Positions 32,404-41,543 are shown, counted from the stretch's first letter. The stretch is 64,000 nucleotides of DNA from Flavobacterium pectinovorum (GCF_006438875.1 NZ_RCZH01000013.1:62001-126000), one strand, 5' to 3'. Made by a program: numbers and translations. Notes: a model not told the origin generated them from the letters alone.

Positions 32404-32961
32404 ATGGAACTTAAACAAAAGTATTTTATGGAAAATTTACAAGTAGCCACTTTTGGTGGTGGATGTTTTTGGTGTATTGAAGCTGTAATTCAGCGTTTAA
32501 AAGGTGTAGAATCCTTAAAATCAGGTTATTCAGGCGGGTTTATTAAAAATCCTCCTTACCGTGAGGTTTGCACTGGCAGAACTGGTCATGCCGAAGTTAT
32601 ACAAGTTACTTTTAACCCTGACATAATTTCATATCATGATTTAGTTTTCATATTCATGACAAGTCACGATCCAACAACTTTAAATCGTCAGGGCGCAGAT
32701 GTTGGAACGCAATATCGTTCGATTGTTTTGTATCATGATGCCGAACAAAAAACAATTGCAGAACAGGTTTTTGAAGAAGTAAAAGGTTTTTATGATGATA
32801 AGATCGTAACTGAAATAGCTCCTTTTGAAGTGTTTTATGAAGCAGAAGAAGATCATCAAAATTATTACAACAACAATCAGGATGCACGTTACTGCCAGAT
32901 CGTAATTGATCCGAAAGTACAGAAACTGAAAAAAATGTACGCAGATAAACTGGTTGATTAA
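32404..32961 (+). CDS. msrA: Peptide methionine sulfoxide reductase MsrA
   Basis: The catalytic motif GGGCFWCIEAVIQRLKGV lies near residues 19-36, with YSGGFIKNPPYREVCTGRTGHAE downstream, as in MsrA, which reduces methionine-S-sulfoxide in proteins. There is no signal peptide, so it is cytoplasmic. The start is either ATG 32404 or ATG 32428, the latter being closer to the usual N-terminus. A GCCACAG hairpin (32974-33067) separates it from selO on the same strand; both serve oxidative-stress defence. Confidence 0.93.
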   Translation: MELKQKYFMENLQVATFGGGCFWCIEAVIQRLKGVESLKSGYSGGFIKNPPYREVCTGRTGHAEVIQVTFNPDIISYHDLVFIFMTSHDPTTLNRQGADVGTQYRSIVLYHDAEQKTIAEQVFEEVKGFYDDKIVTEIAPFEVFYEAEEDHQNYYNNNQDARYCQIVIDPKVQKLKKMYADKLVD

Positions 32962-32973
32962 ATAAAAGTTTTT

Positions 32974-33067
32974 GCCACAGATTAGAAGGATTAGAATGAT
33001 TTTCCTTACTTACTTGTAAATCTGATAAAGATTAAAAAAGAATCTTTTAATTTAAATAATCTGTGGC
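32974..33067. repeat. GCCACAG-type inverted repeat
   Basis: GCCACAGATTA (32974-32984) and TAATCTGTGGC (33057-33067) are exact inverse arms around a 72-nt AT-rich interior. Similar arms occur at 34657-34815 and 49512-49566, always between genes. Confidence 0.65.
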
Positions 33068-33085
33068 TAAAAAATAAAAACTACA

Positions 33086-34654
33086 ATGAAAAATTTAAAA
33101 ATAAATAACAGATTTACTTCCGAATTGCCTGCAGATCCGGATGAAACTAATGAAGTTCGTCAGGTTAAGAATGCACTATTTTCTTATGTAAATCCAACCA
33201 AACCATCCAGTCCAAAACTAATTCATGCTTCAGAAGAAGTTGCACAATTGGTTGGGATAACACCTGATGAAATTCAATCAGAATCTTTTTTGAATGTGTT
33301 TTCGGGTAAAGAAATTCTTCCGGAAACACGTCCGTATGCCATGTGTTATGCGGGACATCAATTTGGAAATTGGGCGGGACAATTGGGCGATGGCCGCGCT
33401 ATAAATTTGACAGAAGTTGAACATGAAAATCAATTTTTCACACTTCAGTTAAAAGGCGCCGGAAAAACGCCATATTCAAGAACAGCCGATGGTTTAGCGG
33501 TTTTACGCTCTTCTGTTAGAGAATATTTATGTGCTGAAGCAATGTATCATTTGGGTGTTCCCACTACCCGATCGCTTTCGCTAATGTTATCCGGAGATGA
33601 AGTTTTGCGTGATATTTTATACAACGGAAATCCTGCTTACGAAAAAGGTGCTATTGTTTGTCGCGTTGCCCCATCATTTATCCGTTTTGGAAGTTTTGAA
33701 ATGCTGACAGCGCGAAATGAACTCAAAAATCTAAAACAATTTATTGAGTACACTATCAAACATTATTTTCCTGAAATAAAAGGAGAACCAACAGAACAGT
33801 ATTTAAAATTCTTTAAAACCGTTGCAGATAAAACCCGCGAAATGATTTTGCATTGGCAACGTGTTGGTTTTGTGCATGGCGTGATGAATACAGATAATAT
33901 GTCGATTCACGGAATTACGATTGATTATGGTCCTTATGGCTGGTTAGAAAATTACGATCCAAATTGGACTCCAAATACTACTGACAGTCAAAATAGAAGA
34001 TACCGTTTTGGAAATCAGCCTCAGATTGCACAATGGAATTTATATCAATTGGCAAATGCAATTTATCCGTTAATTAATGAAGCTAAACCTCTGGAAGATA
34101 TACTTGAATCGTTTATTACAGATTTTAATACTGACTATAAAACAATGTTTTTAAGTAAATTAGGATTATTTACTTCAACTGAAACTGATAGTGCTTTAAT
34201 GACCAATTTAGAAACTGTTTTGCAAGTATCAGAAACTGATATGACAATATTTTTCAGGAATTTAAGTAAAGTTCAGAAACTGGATTCAGTTGAAAAAGCA
34301 ATGAAAAAAATTCAGAATGCTTTTTATATTCCTGAAGAAATTTCGCTAGAAATCCTGGAATCCTGGACAAAATGGTTCTCGGTCTATTTGGAGAGATTAA
34401 AAGTTGAAGATCTTTCAGATGATGCTCGTGCCGAGAAAATGAATCTTATTAACCCTAAATATGTGTTAAGGAATTATATGTCTCAACTAGCAATTGACGC
34501 TGCTGATCAAGGTGATTATTCTTTGATAAATGAATTGTTTTTATTGTTACAAAAACCATACGAAGAACAACCGGAATTCGAAAAATGGTTTGCAAAACGA
34601 CCGGATTGGGCTCGATCTAAAGTAGGTTGTTCGATGCTTTCTTGTAGTTCTTAG
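33086..34654 (+). CDS. selO: Protein adenylyltransferase SelO/YdiU
   Basis: The 522-residue pseudokinase-fold protein begins with the typical NRFTSELPADPDE segment. It has YAMCYAGHQFGNWAGQLGDGRA, LQLKGAGKTPYSRTADG and the DNMSIHG...IDYGPYGWLENYDP catalytic/metal region of SelO, which AMPylates proteins during redox stress. It ends with two cysteines (GCSMLSCSS) near the place where the mitochondrial enzyme has selenocysteine. It is co-oriented with msrA, 125 bp downstream. Confidence 0.93.
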   Translation: MKNLKINNRFTSELPADPDETNEVRQVKNALFSYVNPTKPSSPKLIHASEEVAQLVGITPDEIQSESFLNVFSGKEILPETRPYAMCYAGHQFGNWAGQLGDGRAINLTEVEHENQFFTLQLKGAGKTPYSRTADGLAVLRSSVREYLCAEAMYHLGVPTTRSLSLMLSGDEVLRDILYNGNPAYEKGAIVCRVAPSFIRFGSFEMLTARNELKNLKQFIEYTIKHYFPEIKGEPTEQYLKFFKTVADKTREMILHWQRVGFVHGVMNTDNMSIHGITIDYGPYGWLENYDPNWTPNTTDSQNRRYRFGNQPQIAQWNLYQLANAIYPLINEAKPLEDILESFITDFNTDYKTMFLSKLGLFTSTETDSALMTNLETVLQVSETDMTIFFRNLSKVQKLDSVEKAMKKIQNAFYIPEEISLEILESWTKWFSVYLERLKVEDLSDDARAEKMNLINPKYVLRNYMSQLAIDAADQGDYSLINELFLLLQKPYEEQPEFEKWFAKRPDWARSKVGCSMLSCSS

Positions 34655-34656
34655 GT

Positions 34657-34815
34657 TTTTTTGCCACAAATTTCACAAATTTTCACAAATTTTTTTTATT
34701 GAAATAGAATCTCACACTGAGCGAAGTCGAAATGCGCGTAAAGTGTTGCCGACCTCTCGAACTGACAACAAAAATTCGTGAAAATTCGTGAAATTCGCGG
34801 CTAACTTAAAAAAAA
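34657..34815. repeat. GCCACA-type long imperfect inverted repeat
   Basis: The left side (GCCACAAATTTCACAAATTT...) and the right side (...AAATTCGTGAAATTCGCGGC) pair over about 24 bp with three mismatches. The interior carries TGAGCGAAGTCGAAATGCG, which is familiar from flavobacterial intergenic repeats. It lies in the space between convergent selO and the YpdA-like gene, so it may act as a terminator for both. Confidence 0.6.
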
Positions 34816-34831
34816 TCTGTGGCAAATTTTT

Positions 34832-35797
34832 CTATTTCGAAGTAATGTAATCGACAATCATATTCGCATGAATGCGGGAATTCTCAATAAACCATTTGTG
34901 CGTATGCATTCCACCGCAAACTACTCCTGCAAGAAATAAACCTTCAACATTAGTTTCCATAGTTTCAGGATTATAATCAGGCGTTTTTAACTCATCTTCA
35001 GATAATTTGATTCCCATTTTTTCAAGGAAAATCAAATTTGGTTTGTATCCGGTTAATGCCAGAACAAAATCATTATCAATGATTACTTTTCCATTTGGAG
35101 TTTCTATCTCTACTTCATTTTCCCGAATTTCAGTAATATTCGATTCAAAATAAGCTTTAATACTTCCTTCTGCGATTCGGTTTTCGATATCGGGTTTTAC
35201 CCAATATTTAACCCTGTTATTAATTTCGTTTTTACGAATTACCATTGTTACATTTGCCCCTTTTCTCCAGCATTCTAAAGCTGCATCTACAGAAGAATTA
35301 TTAGCTCCTACAACTAATATATTTCTAAAAGCATATTCATGCGCTTCTTTGTAATAATGACGTGCTTTGGGTAATTCCTCTCCTTTAATGTTCATTTGTA
35401 TCGGAATGTCATAGAAACCTGTTGCAATTACAACGTTTTTAGCCTTATAAGAAGCTTTATCTGTTGTAACTAAAAAAAATGAATCTTCATTTTTTTTAAC
35501 CTCAGTTACTTTTTCAAATAAATGAATTGAAAAATTAAAATAACGATGAATATTTCTGTAGTATTCCAGTGCTTCCTGACGTCCCGGTTTTGGTGCCAGA
35601 CAATTAAACGGAATGTCACCAATTTCTAGCCTTTCTGCTGTCGAAAAAAAAGTCATATACAAAGGATAGTTGAAAATACTATTTACAATGGCGCCTTTTT
35701 CTATAATTAAGTACTTTAAATTTTTCTTTTGGGCTTCAATTGCGCATGCCAATCCAATAGGACCGCCACCCACAATAATCAAATCATACTCTTTCAT
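34832..35797 (-). CDS. YpdA-family FAD/NAD(P)-dependent disulfide reductase (putative bacillithiol)
   Basis: The N-terminal FAD-binding motif DLIIVGGGPIGLACAIEA and a second NAD(P)-binding motif NILVVGANNSSVDAALECWRKG frame a thioredoxin-reductase-like protein without a CxxC. MTFFSTAERLEIG is typical of YpdA, which reduces bacillithiol disulfide using NADPH. I placed the start at ATG 35797 (321 residues), 5 bp after the CYTH gene's stop; a TTG at 35815 would overlap that gene. If correct, the organism probably makes bacillithiol, though no bsh genes are in the window. Confidence 0.83.
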   Translation of the reverse strand: MKEYDLIIVGGGPIGLACAIEAQKKNLKYLIIEKGAIVNSIFNYPLYMTFFSTAERLEIGDIPFNCLAPKPGRQEALEYYRNIHRYFNFSIHLFEKVTEVKKNEDSFFLVTTDKASYKAKNVVIATGFYDIPIQMNIKGEELPKARHYYKEAHEYAFRNILVVGANNSSVDAALECWRKGANVTMVIRKNEINNRVKYWVKPDIENRIAEGSIKAYFESNITEIRENEVEIETPNGKVIIDNDFVLALTGYKPNLIFLEKMGIKLSEDELKTPDYNPETMETNVEGLFLAGVVCGGMHTHKWFIENSRIHANMIVDYITSK

Positions 35798-35802
35798 AAC
35801 TT

Positions 35803-36276
35803 TTATTTCTTCCAAAATTTAAAAGGATTTTTACTCAAATAGGCATTATAATATCGCGGATCATTTGTTACTTCTTCTCCTAACCAATCCGGTTTTTCAA
35901 AAGAGTCTGTTTCCGATTCTAATTCAATTTCAGCCATTATTAAGCCTTCATTTTCTCCATAAAATTCATCCACTTCAAAAGTGTGTTTTCCGGATTTTAT
36001 TTCAAAACGAGTTTTTTCGATTTTGCCTTTTTCGCATAATTTAAGTAATTCCTGAGCTTCGCCAAGCGGAATTTCGTTTTCCCATTCAAAACGAGTAATT
36101 CCTCCATGATGACCAATTCCTTTTATCGTTATAAAGCCTCTTTCGCCTTTAATTCTAACTCTGACAGTTCTTTCCGGCACAGAACTTAAATATCCCTGAG
36201 CTATCCTGTTTTGGGTAAAAGCCTGTTCTTTAAAATCTTCTGATTTCACAAGAAACTTTCTTTCTATTTCGACCAT
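35803..36276 (-). CDS. CYTH-domain protein (putative triphosphatase)
   Basis: The 157-residue protein begins with the signature MVEIERKFLVK (ExExK) and continues RTVRVRIKGERGFITIKG and AEIELESE. These are the charged strands that line a CYTH tunnel for inorganic triphosphate or nucleotide triphosphates with Mg. It is a single-domain form resembling bacterial class IV adenylyl cyclase/triphosphatase relatives. It is co-transcribed with the YpdA-like gene (5 bp). Confidence 0.88.
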   Translation of the reverse strand: MVEIERKFLVKSEDFKEQAFTQNRIAQGYLSSVPERTVRVRIKGERGFITIKGIGHHGGITRFEWENEIPLGEAQELLKLCEKGKIEKTRFEIKSGKHTFEVDEFYGENEGLIMAEIELESETDSFEKPDWLGEEVTNDPRYYNAYLSKNPFKFWKK

Positions 36277-36476
36277 TTTATGTCTAAATTAATTTTTTAA
36301 TGCAAGTTACTCAATTTAATCTTGTTTGTAATTGTGTTTTTAGATTCCATTCTTAATTTGTTTCTAACCACATAACAATCTCATAATAAGAAGTGTACAA
36401 TAAAAAATAACTAATTCTTAATACGTTCTGTATCTATTTTTTTGTTAAATTTGATAGAATCTTAACTTCATCACCT

Positions 36477-37388
36477 ATGTCGAAAAAAGCACTTTATCTT
36501 TTAGGCATTGCAATAACAATTATTTTAGGTACCTTTTTGTATGTAAAATTCTGTTGCAATTGTACTATGAAAACACCAGCGGTCGATACTGAAAAAGTAC
36601 CTGTTGCTACGGTGCAGGACGATAATATTGTCCCTTTTATTCTAAATGGTTCCGGAATTGATTATCACACCAATGATAACATCAAGTTCCTTAAAAACAG
36701 TTTTGCAGTAATTCTGCCTGTTAGTGATTCTGTATCAATTGGAATCGGAAATCTTAAAACATTTTTGATTGCAAATCCTAAGCAAAAAGTTACCATAACC
36801 GGTTATGCTACTTCTGACGAAACTAATACGACAACTTTTGAAAATCTTGGTCTGGCGAGGGCAAATGATATTAAAAAGTACTTTGTTTCCAAAGGTTTAT
36901 CTGATACTCAGTTTGACACAAAAGGAGAAGTGATTGATAAATGGAAAACAAATGCAGACACGCTTTTTGGTCCTGCCGAATATAAATTTGCTGCATTAGA
37001 AGCAACTCCGGCTGCCACTGATGAATGGGGTATTCTGAAAGAGAAAATTAATGGCGATCCGCTAATTCTACATTTCAATACCAATAAATCCAGTGATAAA
37101 TTGACGGACGTTGAGAAACAAAAAGTAGCTGATTTAGTAAAATATATGGAGCATGTTAAAGATGCTGTTATTCTGGCTGTTGGACATAGTGATAATGTTG
37201 GAAATCGTGATTCTAATGTTGTTCTTGGACAAAAACGTGCCGAATTTTCTAAAAACTATTTGTCTAAAAATGGTATTGAAAGCACGCGTATTACAACAGA
37301 ATCAAAAGGTCCGGACGAACCTATTGGCGAAAATACTACTGCCGAAGGCAAAGCAAACAACAGGAGAACTGTTATTACAATCAAATAA
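36477..37388 (+). CDS. OmpA-family protein with N-terminal membrane anchor, two OmpA-like halves
   Basis: A TM/signal-anchor (KALYLLGIAITIILGTFLYV) precedes two OmpA-like units. A degenerate one covers about residues 60-165 (VTITGYATSDETN, LGLARANDIKKYFVSKGL) and a clear one about 190-303 (PLILHFNTNKSSDKL, VGHSDNVGNRDSNVVLGQKRAEFSKNYL, NNRRTVITIK). Such domains bind peptidoglycan. A -7 box TAAATTTG lies at 36446-36453. The next gene, 19 bp downstream, encodes another TM protein and is probably an envelope partner. Confidence 0.83.
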   Translation: MSKKALYLLGIAITIILGTFLYVKFCCNCTMKTPAVDTEKVPVATVQDDNIVPFILNGSGIDYHTNDNIKFLKNSFAVILPVSDSVSIGIGNLKTFLIANPKQKVTITGYATSDETNTTTFENLGLARANDIKKYFVSKGLSDTQFDTKGEVIDKWKTNADTLFGPAEYKFAALEATPAATDEWGILKEKINGDPLILHFNTNKSSDKLTDVEKQKVADLVKYMEHVKDAVILAVGHSDNVGNRDSNVVLGQKRAEFSKNYLSKNGIESTRITTESKGPDEPIGENTTAEGKANNRRTVITIK

Positions 37389-37407
37389 TTAATCAAAATA
37401 TACTATT

Positions 37408-37962
37408 ATGAATATACCTTGTATCTTAATACCTGCGCTAGTGGGGTTAATCTGTGGAATTTTAGGTTACTTATTAGGAAAAATGAATTCTAAAGGAGAT
37501 GATTCGCTTGCTTTATCATTACAAGCTGATTTAGATGCTTGTAAAGCAAATACAAGAAATTTGAATGCTAAAATTGCTTCTTTAGAGGCTGATTTAGCAG
37601 CGAAATCTAAAATTTCGGCGTCAGCTCCGCAATCTTTTGCAGCAGTAGTTGCTCCATCTGTACTTTTTGACGGTGCCTTGGCTGCAACTTTTTACGGCAA
37701 GAAAATAAAAGAGAATGACTTGAAAATTGTCGAAGGTATCGGACCAAAAATTGAAGCTTTGTTTAATGATGCCGGAATCAAAACCTGGTATGAGCTTTCT
37801 CAAGCTTCTACTGAAAAACTTCAATCTATTTTAGACGGAGGCGGTGAAAATTATGCAATTCATAATCCCAGCACGTGGGCAAGACAAGCTTTACTTGCGT
37901 ACGAGGGTAAATGGCAAGAGCTGAAAGACCTGCAAGAAAGTTTAACAGGTGGAAAAGAATAA
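37408..37962 (+). CDS. Membrane-anchored coiled-coil / helix-hairpin-helix protein
   Basis: The N-terminal TM (CILIPALVGLICGILGYLLG) is followed by a coiled coil (about 30-65, LQADLDACKANTRNLNAKIASLEADL). A C-terminal domain contains LKIVEGIGPKIEALFNDAGIKTWYELS, which matches the helix-hairpin-helix pattern of the Rad51-N/TMCO-like family seen next to OmpA proteins. Whether it binds DNA or acts structurally in the envelope is not known. It ends the short OmpA operon. Confidence 0.75.
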   Translation: MNIPCILIPALVGLICGILGYLLGKMNSKGDDSLALSLQADLDACKANTRNLNAKIASLEADLAAKSKISASAPQSFAAVVAPSVLFDGALAATFYGKKIKENDLKIVEGIGPKIEALFNDAGIKTWYELSQASTEKLQSILDGGGENYAIHNPSTWARQALLAYEGKWQELKDLQESLTGGKE

Positions 37963-37968
37963 AAAATA

Positions 37969-38192
37969 GGTTCAAAGGTGCAAAGTAACAAAGGCTCTAA
38001 GGCTTTGGTTGTTTTGCATCTTTTATTCTTTTGCGAATCTTTAAAAAAGGTTCAAAGATGCAGAAGCACAGAAGGACAAAGGTTTTATAACTTTGTTTTT
38101 TTGTGCTTTTAATTTTTTAGGAAAAAGTGCAGATTAACCAAAGTTCTTAAACCTTTGCTGCTTTGAACCTTTGTTCCTTTTAATCTTTGAAC
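37969..38192. repeat. GGTTCAAAG/CTTTGAACC complex inverted repeat
   Basis: GGTTCAAAG near both 37969 and 38049 faces CTTTGAACC near 38162, with several CAAAGG/CCTTTG words between. It occupies the gap between two convergent genes and could terminate both. No gene is seen. Confidence 0.55.
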
Positions 38193-38202
38193 GAACCTGC
38201 TT

Positions 38203-39237
38203 TTATAAAGTAGAATCCCAGCTTTTAGTTGTATTATACCACAATTGCCCTTGAGAAACTTCAAGAGGACATTCAAAATTATTCGTATAAAGGGCTCCGG
38301 TTCCTAAACCTTGCGGCATTTCTGAATTTTGCAAAAATGTCCATTGTGCAATGGCATTTAATCCAATATTACTTTCTAAAGCGGATGTTATCCACCAACC
38401 AATATTATACTTATTAGCTAAATTGATCCACTCTGAAGTTCCTCTGAATCCACCAACAAAACTTGGTTTCAGTATGATGTATTGAGGTTTGATTTTAAGC
38501 AGTAATTTTTCTTTTTCTTCTACTGAAAATACTTCAATTAATTCTTCATCCAGCGCAATTGGAAACGGAGTATTTCTACATAAATCGGTCATTGCGCTAA
38601 TATTTCCTTTTTTAATGGGTTGCTCGATACTATGTAACTGGAATTTATTAAGTTGTTCCAGTTTATCTAAAGCTTCATCTAAAGCAAAAGCGCCATTGGC
38701 ATCAACCCGAATTTCTATTTCTTCAGCAGAAAAATGACTTCTGATAAAGTGTAATAATTCTAGTTCTTTTTGAAAATCTATTGCGCCAATTTTAAGCTTT
38801 ACACATTTAAAACCATTGGCTATTTTTTCTTCGATTTGCTCTTTCATGAAAGCGGCTTCTCCCATCCAGACCAAACCGTTTATAACAATCGATTTTGAAT
38901 TGTTTGTAAAATGGGATGGAAATAACAAATAGGGATTCTCACTTTTAAGAGATAAAAACGCCATTTCAATCCCGAATTGTATTGAAGGAAATTCTAATAA
39001 AGTTTCCCAAAGTGCTGTTTCTCCCAAATGAATATTTTGGCAAGCCCATTGCAGTTTTTCTTCGTAATCCTCTCGATCATCAGCACTCAAACCACGAAGA
39101 ATTCCACACTCACCTATTCCCTTTTTGCCATTTTCTTCAAGTACAATAAACCAGGTTTCTTTCTCGGTCATAATGCCTCGTGAAGTTCCCGAAGGACGCT
39201 TAAACTCGAGCATGTATTTATGGTAAGTTGCTTTCAT
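38203..39237 (-). CDS. menC: o-Succinylbenzoate synthase
   Basis: The 344-residue enolase-superfamily enzyme has the KxK motif (FKCVKLKIGAIDF), metal ligands in EIRVDANGAFALDEA, SIEQPI and ALDEEL, and a second catalytic Lys in IILKPSFVGG. It dehydrates SHCHC to o-succinylbenzoate in menaquinone synthesis. It is on the same strand as menA, menB and menD but separated from menA by a TPR gene and a metallo-hydrolase. Confidence 0.9.
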   Translation of the reverse strand: MKATYHKYMLEFKRPSGTSRGIMTEKETWFIVLEENGKKGIGECGILRGLSADDREDYEEKLQWACQNIHLGETALWETLLEFPSIQFGIEMAFLSLKSENPYLLFPSHFTNNSKSIVINGLVWMGEAAFMKEQIEEKIANGFKCVKLKIGAIDFQKELELLHFIRSHFSAEEIEIRVDANGAFALDEALDKLEQLNKFQLHSIEQPIKKGNISAMTDLCRNTPFPIALDEELIEVFSVEEKEKLLLKIKPQYIILKPSFVGGFRGTSEWINLANKYNIGWWITSALESNIGLNAIAQWTFLQNSEMPQGLGTGALYTNNFECPLEVSQGQLWYNTTKSWDSTL

Positions 39238-39335
39238 GTTTGTTTAAACCATATAAGTTATATAAGAAAATTTAAGTCTAGCTTTATGCGTAATCTAATT
39301 TAAATGAACTTATATAACTTATATGGTGGAATTTT

Positions 39336-40538
39336 TTAATTATAAAGGTTTAAAACTTTCTCAAAATCTTTTGATGGTAAACCTGCTTTTTGGAAAATTG
39401 TAAAATCTTGTTTTGTTTTTTCTTTCCAGCTCAGACTATCTGTTACATTTTGGGTTTGGTATTTTTTATAAATATTTTTTGCTTCGCTATATTCGTCATT
39501 TACCAAATAAACATGCGCTAAATTTAGTTTTACCAATAGCTCTGTATCATCAAGTTTCTCGCCTTCTTTAAGGAATTTAATTGCCTTTGCATATTGTTTG
39601 GTCAAAATATAACAATATCCAATAGAACTATAATCTACTGCGGTTGCTTTCCCGTCGTTTATTATCGTATTCAACTTTGGAATCGCTTCGTTATATTTTT
39701 GGGCTTTTATTAAAGCTGCGATTTGTGCTCTTAAATCATTAAAAACGTTTTTAGAAATATCGGCATCTTTATAACAAGTGTTTCCGAAATCTTTATATAC
39801 TTTGTTTTTCTCAATTGGTAACAATTTCTGAAATTCTGTGTATCGATATTGTTTCATGATTTTATCCAGGATACAAACACAAAAATCATCAGAATTGGCC
39901 ATTTTCTGAGCCATTGTTGATGTTTTGCACAGACTTATGATTTCGTTTTTGTTGTCTTGATTCCAGCCGCGATTTAGTTTTGTGTCAACCCAAGGCACCA
40001 CTTCTAAAACTATTTTCTGATTGAGAAGCCAGTTTTTGCTATGAAAACCAAACCAGATCGTATTTAAATTATCTCCTAAACAAGATGATTTATCAAGGGA
40101 TAATCGTTTTGCATCTTTGCTTACAGGTTCTTCCTGAGCGTAACAGGCTTTATCCGTTTTTCCGTCATCGATATACTTTTTAGCACTATCATTTGAAGTA
40201 AAAAGCGCGTAAGAACAAGTATCGTCGCCAGAAATTTTAGACATTAAAAAAACTGCTCCTGCTGATCCCTGACTGATTCCTGTTGGATCCGGAATTGATT
40301 TTAGTACTGAAACTAAACTGTTTGCCATTTGCTGATTCTCGTCTAATAGTGTAATTCTGTACACGATTTCGGTAGTTCCAACGGGTAGATCTTCGGTTTT
40401 AAGGAGGATTCGGTCGCGGGCGGAAACTATAATTTCTTTTGTTGTAGAACGTTCTTTGTCCCAATAGCCGTCTTTTTGGGCGTACGTGCTATAAGAAACT
40501 GCAATAAAAAGAAATAGGGCAATTTTTTTTAAATTCAT
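39336..40538 (-). CDS. Secreted TPR-repeat protein, 400 aa
   Basis: A signal peptide (MNLKKIALFLFIAVSYSTYAQ) precedes a beta-type domain with paired cysteines (about 60-240). C-terminal TPR-like repeats cover about 270-380 (QKYNEAIPKLNTII, VDYSSIGYCYILTKQYAKAI, LNLAHVYLVNDEYSEAKNIY). It is probably periplasmic or outer-membrane associated. It is inserted in the men region but shows no link to menaquinone synthesis. Confidence 0.75.
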   Translation of the reverse strand: MNLKKIALFLFIAVSYSTYAQKDGYWDKERSTTKEIIVSARDRILLKTEDLPVGTTEIVYRITLLDENQQMANSLVSVLKSIPDPTGISQGSAGAVFLMSKISGDDTCSYALFTSNDSAKKYIDDGKTDKACYAQEEPVSKDAKRLSLDKSSCLGDNLNTIWFGFHSKNWLLNQKIVLEVVPWVDTKLNRGWNQDNKNEIISLCKTSTMAQKMANSDDFCVCILDKIMKQYRYTEFQKLLPIEKNKVYKDFGNTCYKDADISKNVFNDLRAQIAALIKAQKYNEAIPKLNTIINDGKATAVDYSSIGYCYILTKQYAKAIKFLKEGEKLDDTELLVKLNLAHVYLVNDEYSEAKNIYKKYQTQNVTDSLSWKEKTKQDFTIFQKAGLPSKDFEKVLNLYN

Positions 40539-40579
40539 TTTATAAAATTTAGTTTAAATATCTTGTACAAATTTCAAGC

Positions 40580-40681
40580 CTAATTTTTTAGCATTTCCTT
40601 AATTCTTTTTTCAGCTTCTTCTTTTGTGATTTCTTCGTAATAATCTTTTACAAATGGATGATCAAAAACGTAAAGGTGTTT
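40580..40681 (-). pseudogene. C-terminal remnant of a gene cut by a dispersed repeat
   Basis: The minus-strand frame encodes about 33 protein-like residues (HLYVFDHPFVKDYYEEIT then KEEAEKRIKEMLKN) ending at TAG 40580. Upstream it meets an in-frame TAA at 40682-40684, exactly where the TAGCCCCGAT repeat begins, and there is no start codon with a full N-terminus. The amphipathic, charged C-terminus looks genuinely coding. The simplest reading is that the repeat replaced or disrupted the 5' part of a gene. Confidence 0.4.
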
Positions 40682-40816
40682 TTAGCCCCGATTACTTCAC
40701 TTAATATTTATTTTCAAAGGAGTTCAGTGAACTTCGTTTGAGGCGGTATCCTTTTTTTGAGGCAATTTTTCTTTGCCTCAAAAAAAGATATAGCCGAAAG
40801 CGGGAAATAGCTTCTT
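40682..40816 (+). repeat. Dispersed repeat (copy 2), with internal hairpin
   Basis: It shares TAGCCCCGAT, GGTATCCTTT, AAAGATATAG and CGAAAGCGGGA with the reverse complement of 28303-28374. A 15-bp perfect stem (CTTTTTTTGAGGCAA facing TTGCCTCAAAAAAAG) sits inside. With the gene remnant it accounts for most of the 327-bp space before the metallo-hydrolase. Confidence 0.7.
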
Positions 40817-40865
40817 AAAATTCCAATATTGAAAATTCCAAAAAGCGTAAATTCGATTTTTATAC

Positions 40866-41543
40866 TTATAATTCGATTGATTCTCCGATTTCCAGAAGCA
40901 TCAAATCTTTTCCTTTATCAAAAAATTTACGGATTGAGTCTTCATGATCGATTTTAATGTAACCAAAGGTGTCAAAATGGTAGCCTAAGATTTTATCGCA
41001 TTCTACAAAATCTGAAGCGATAATAGCATCTTCAACATCCATCGTGAAATTATTTCCTATTGGCAATATTACTAAATCAAGTTTGGTTCGCAACGGAATC
41101 AGTTTCATATCCATTGTAAGTGCTGTGTCACCGGCAATATAAATGTTTTTATGTTCGCCTTCGATTACAAAACCTCCGGGATTTCCGCCATAAGTTCCAT
41201 CAGGAAAAGAACTGGAGTGAATTGCGTTTACATATTTCACTTTTCCGAAATCAAACTGCCAGCTTCCGCCGTGATTCATTGGGTGCGCTTTAAATTCTCT
41301 GCTCGCATAATAACTCGCAATTTCTGCATTTGAAACAATCGTAGCATTTGTGCGTTTTGCAATCGCTTCAACGTCCAGAACGTGATCGCCATGGGCGTGT
41401 GTAAGCAAAATATAATCTGCTTTTAATGTGTTTATATCGATTGCTGATGCTTGTGGGTTTCCTGTGATGAAAGGATCAACAATAATATGTTTTCCTCCAA
41501 CTTCAATGCCTAAAGAAGCGTGTCCGTAAAATGTAATTTTCAT
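40866..41543 (-). CDS. UPF0173-type metal-dependent hydrolase
   Basis: The 225-residue metallo-beta-lactamase-fold protein has the dinuclear metal motif LLTHAHGDHVLD near residue 49, later ligands NAIHSSSFPDG and IYIAGDTALT, and a C-terminal His in GYHFDTFG. Family members (YtkL-like) have no well-defined substrate. It lies 29 bp downstream of menA on the same strand, so it is probably co-transcribed with the menaquinone genes. Confidence 0.85.
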   Translation of the reverse strand: MKITFYGHASLGIEVGGKHIIVDPFITGNPQASAIDINTLKADYILLTHAHGDHVLDVEAIAKRTNATIVSNAEIASYYASREFKAHPMNHGGSWQFDFGKVKYVNAIHSSSFPDGTYGGNPGGFVIEGEHKNIYIAGDTALTMDMKLIPLRTKLDLVILPIGNNFTMDVEDAIIASDFVECDKILGYHFDTFGYIKIDHEDSIRKFFDKGKDLMLLEIGESIEL

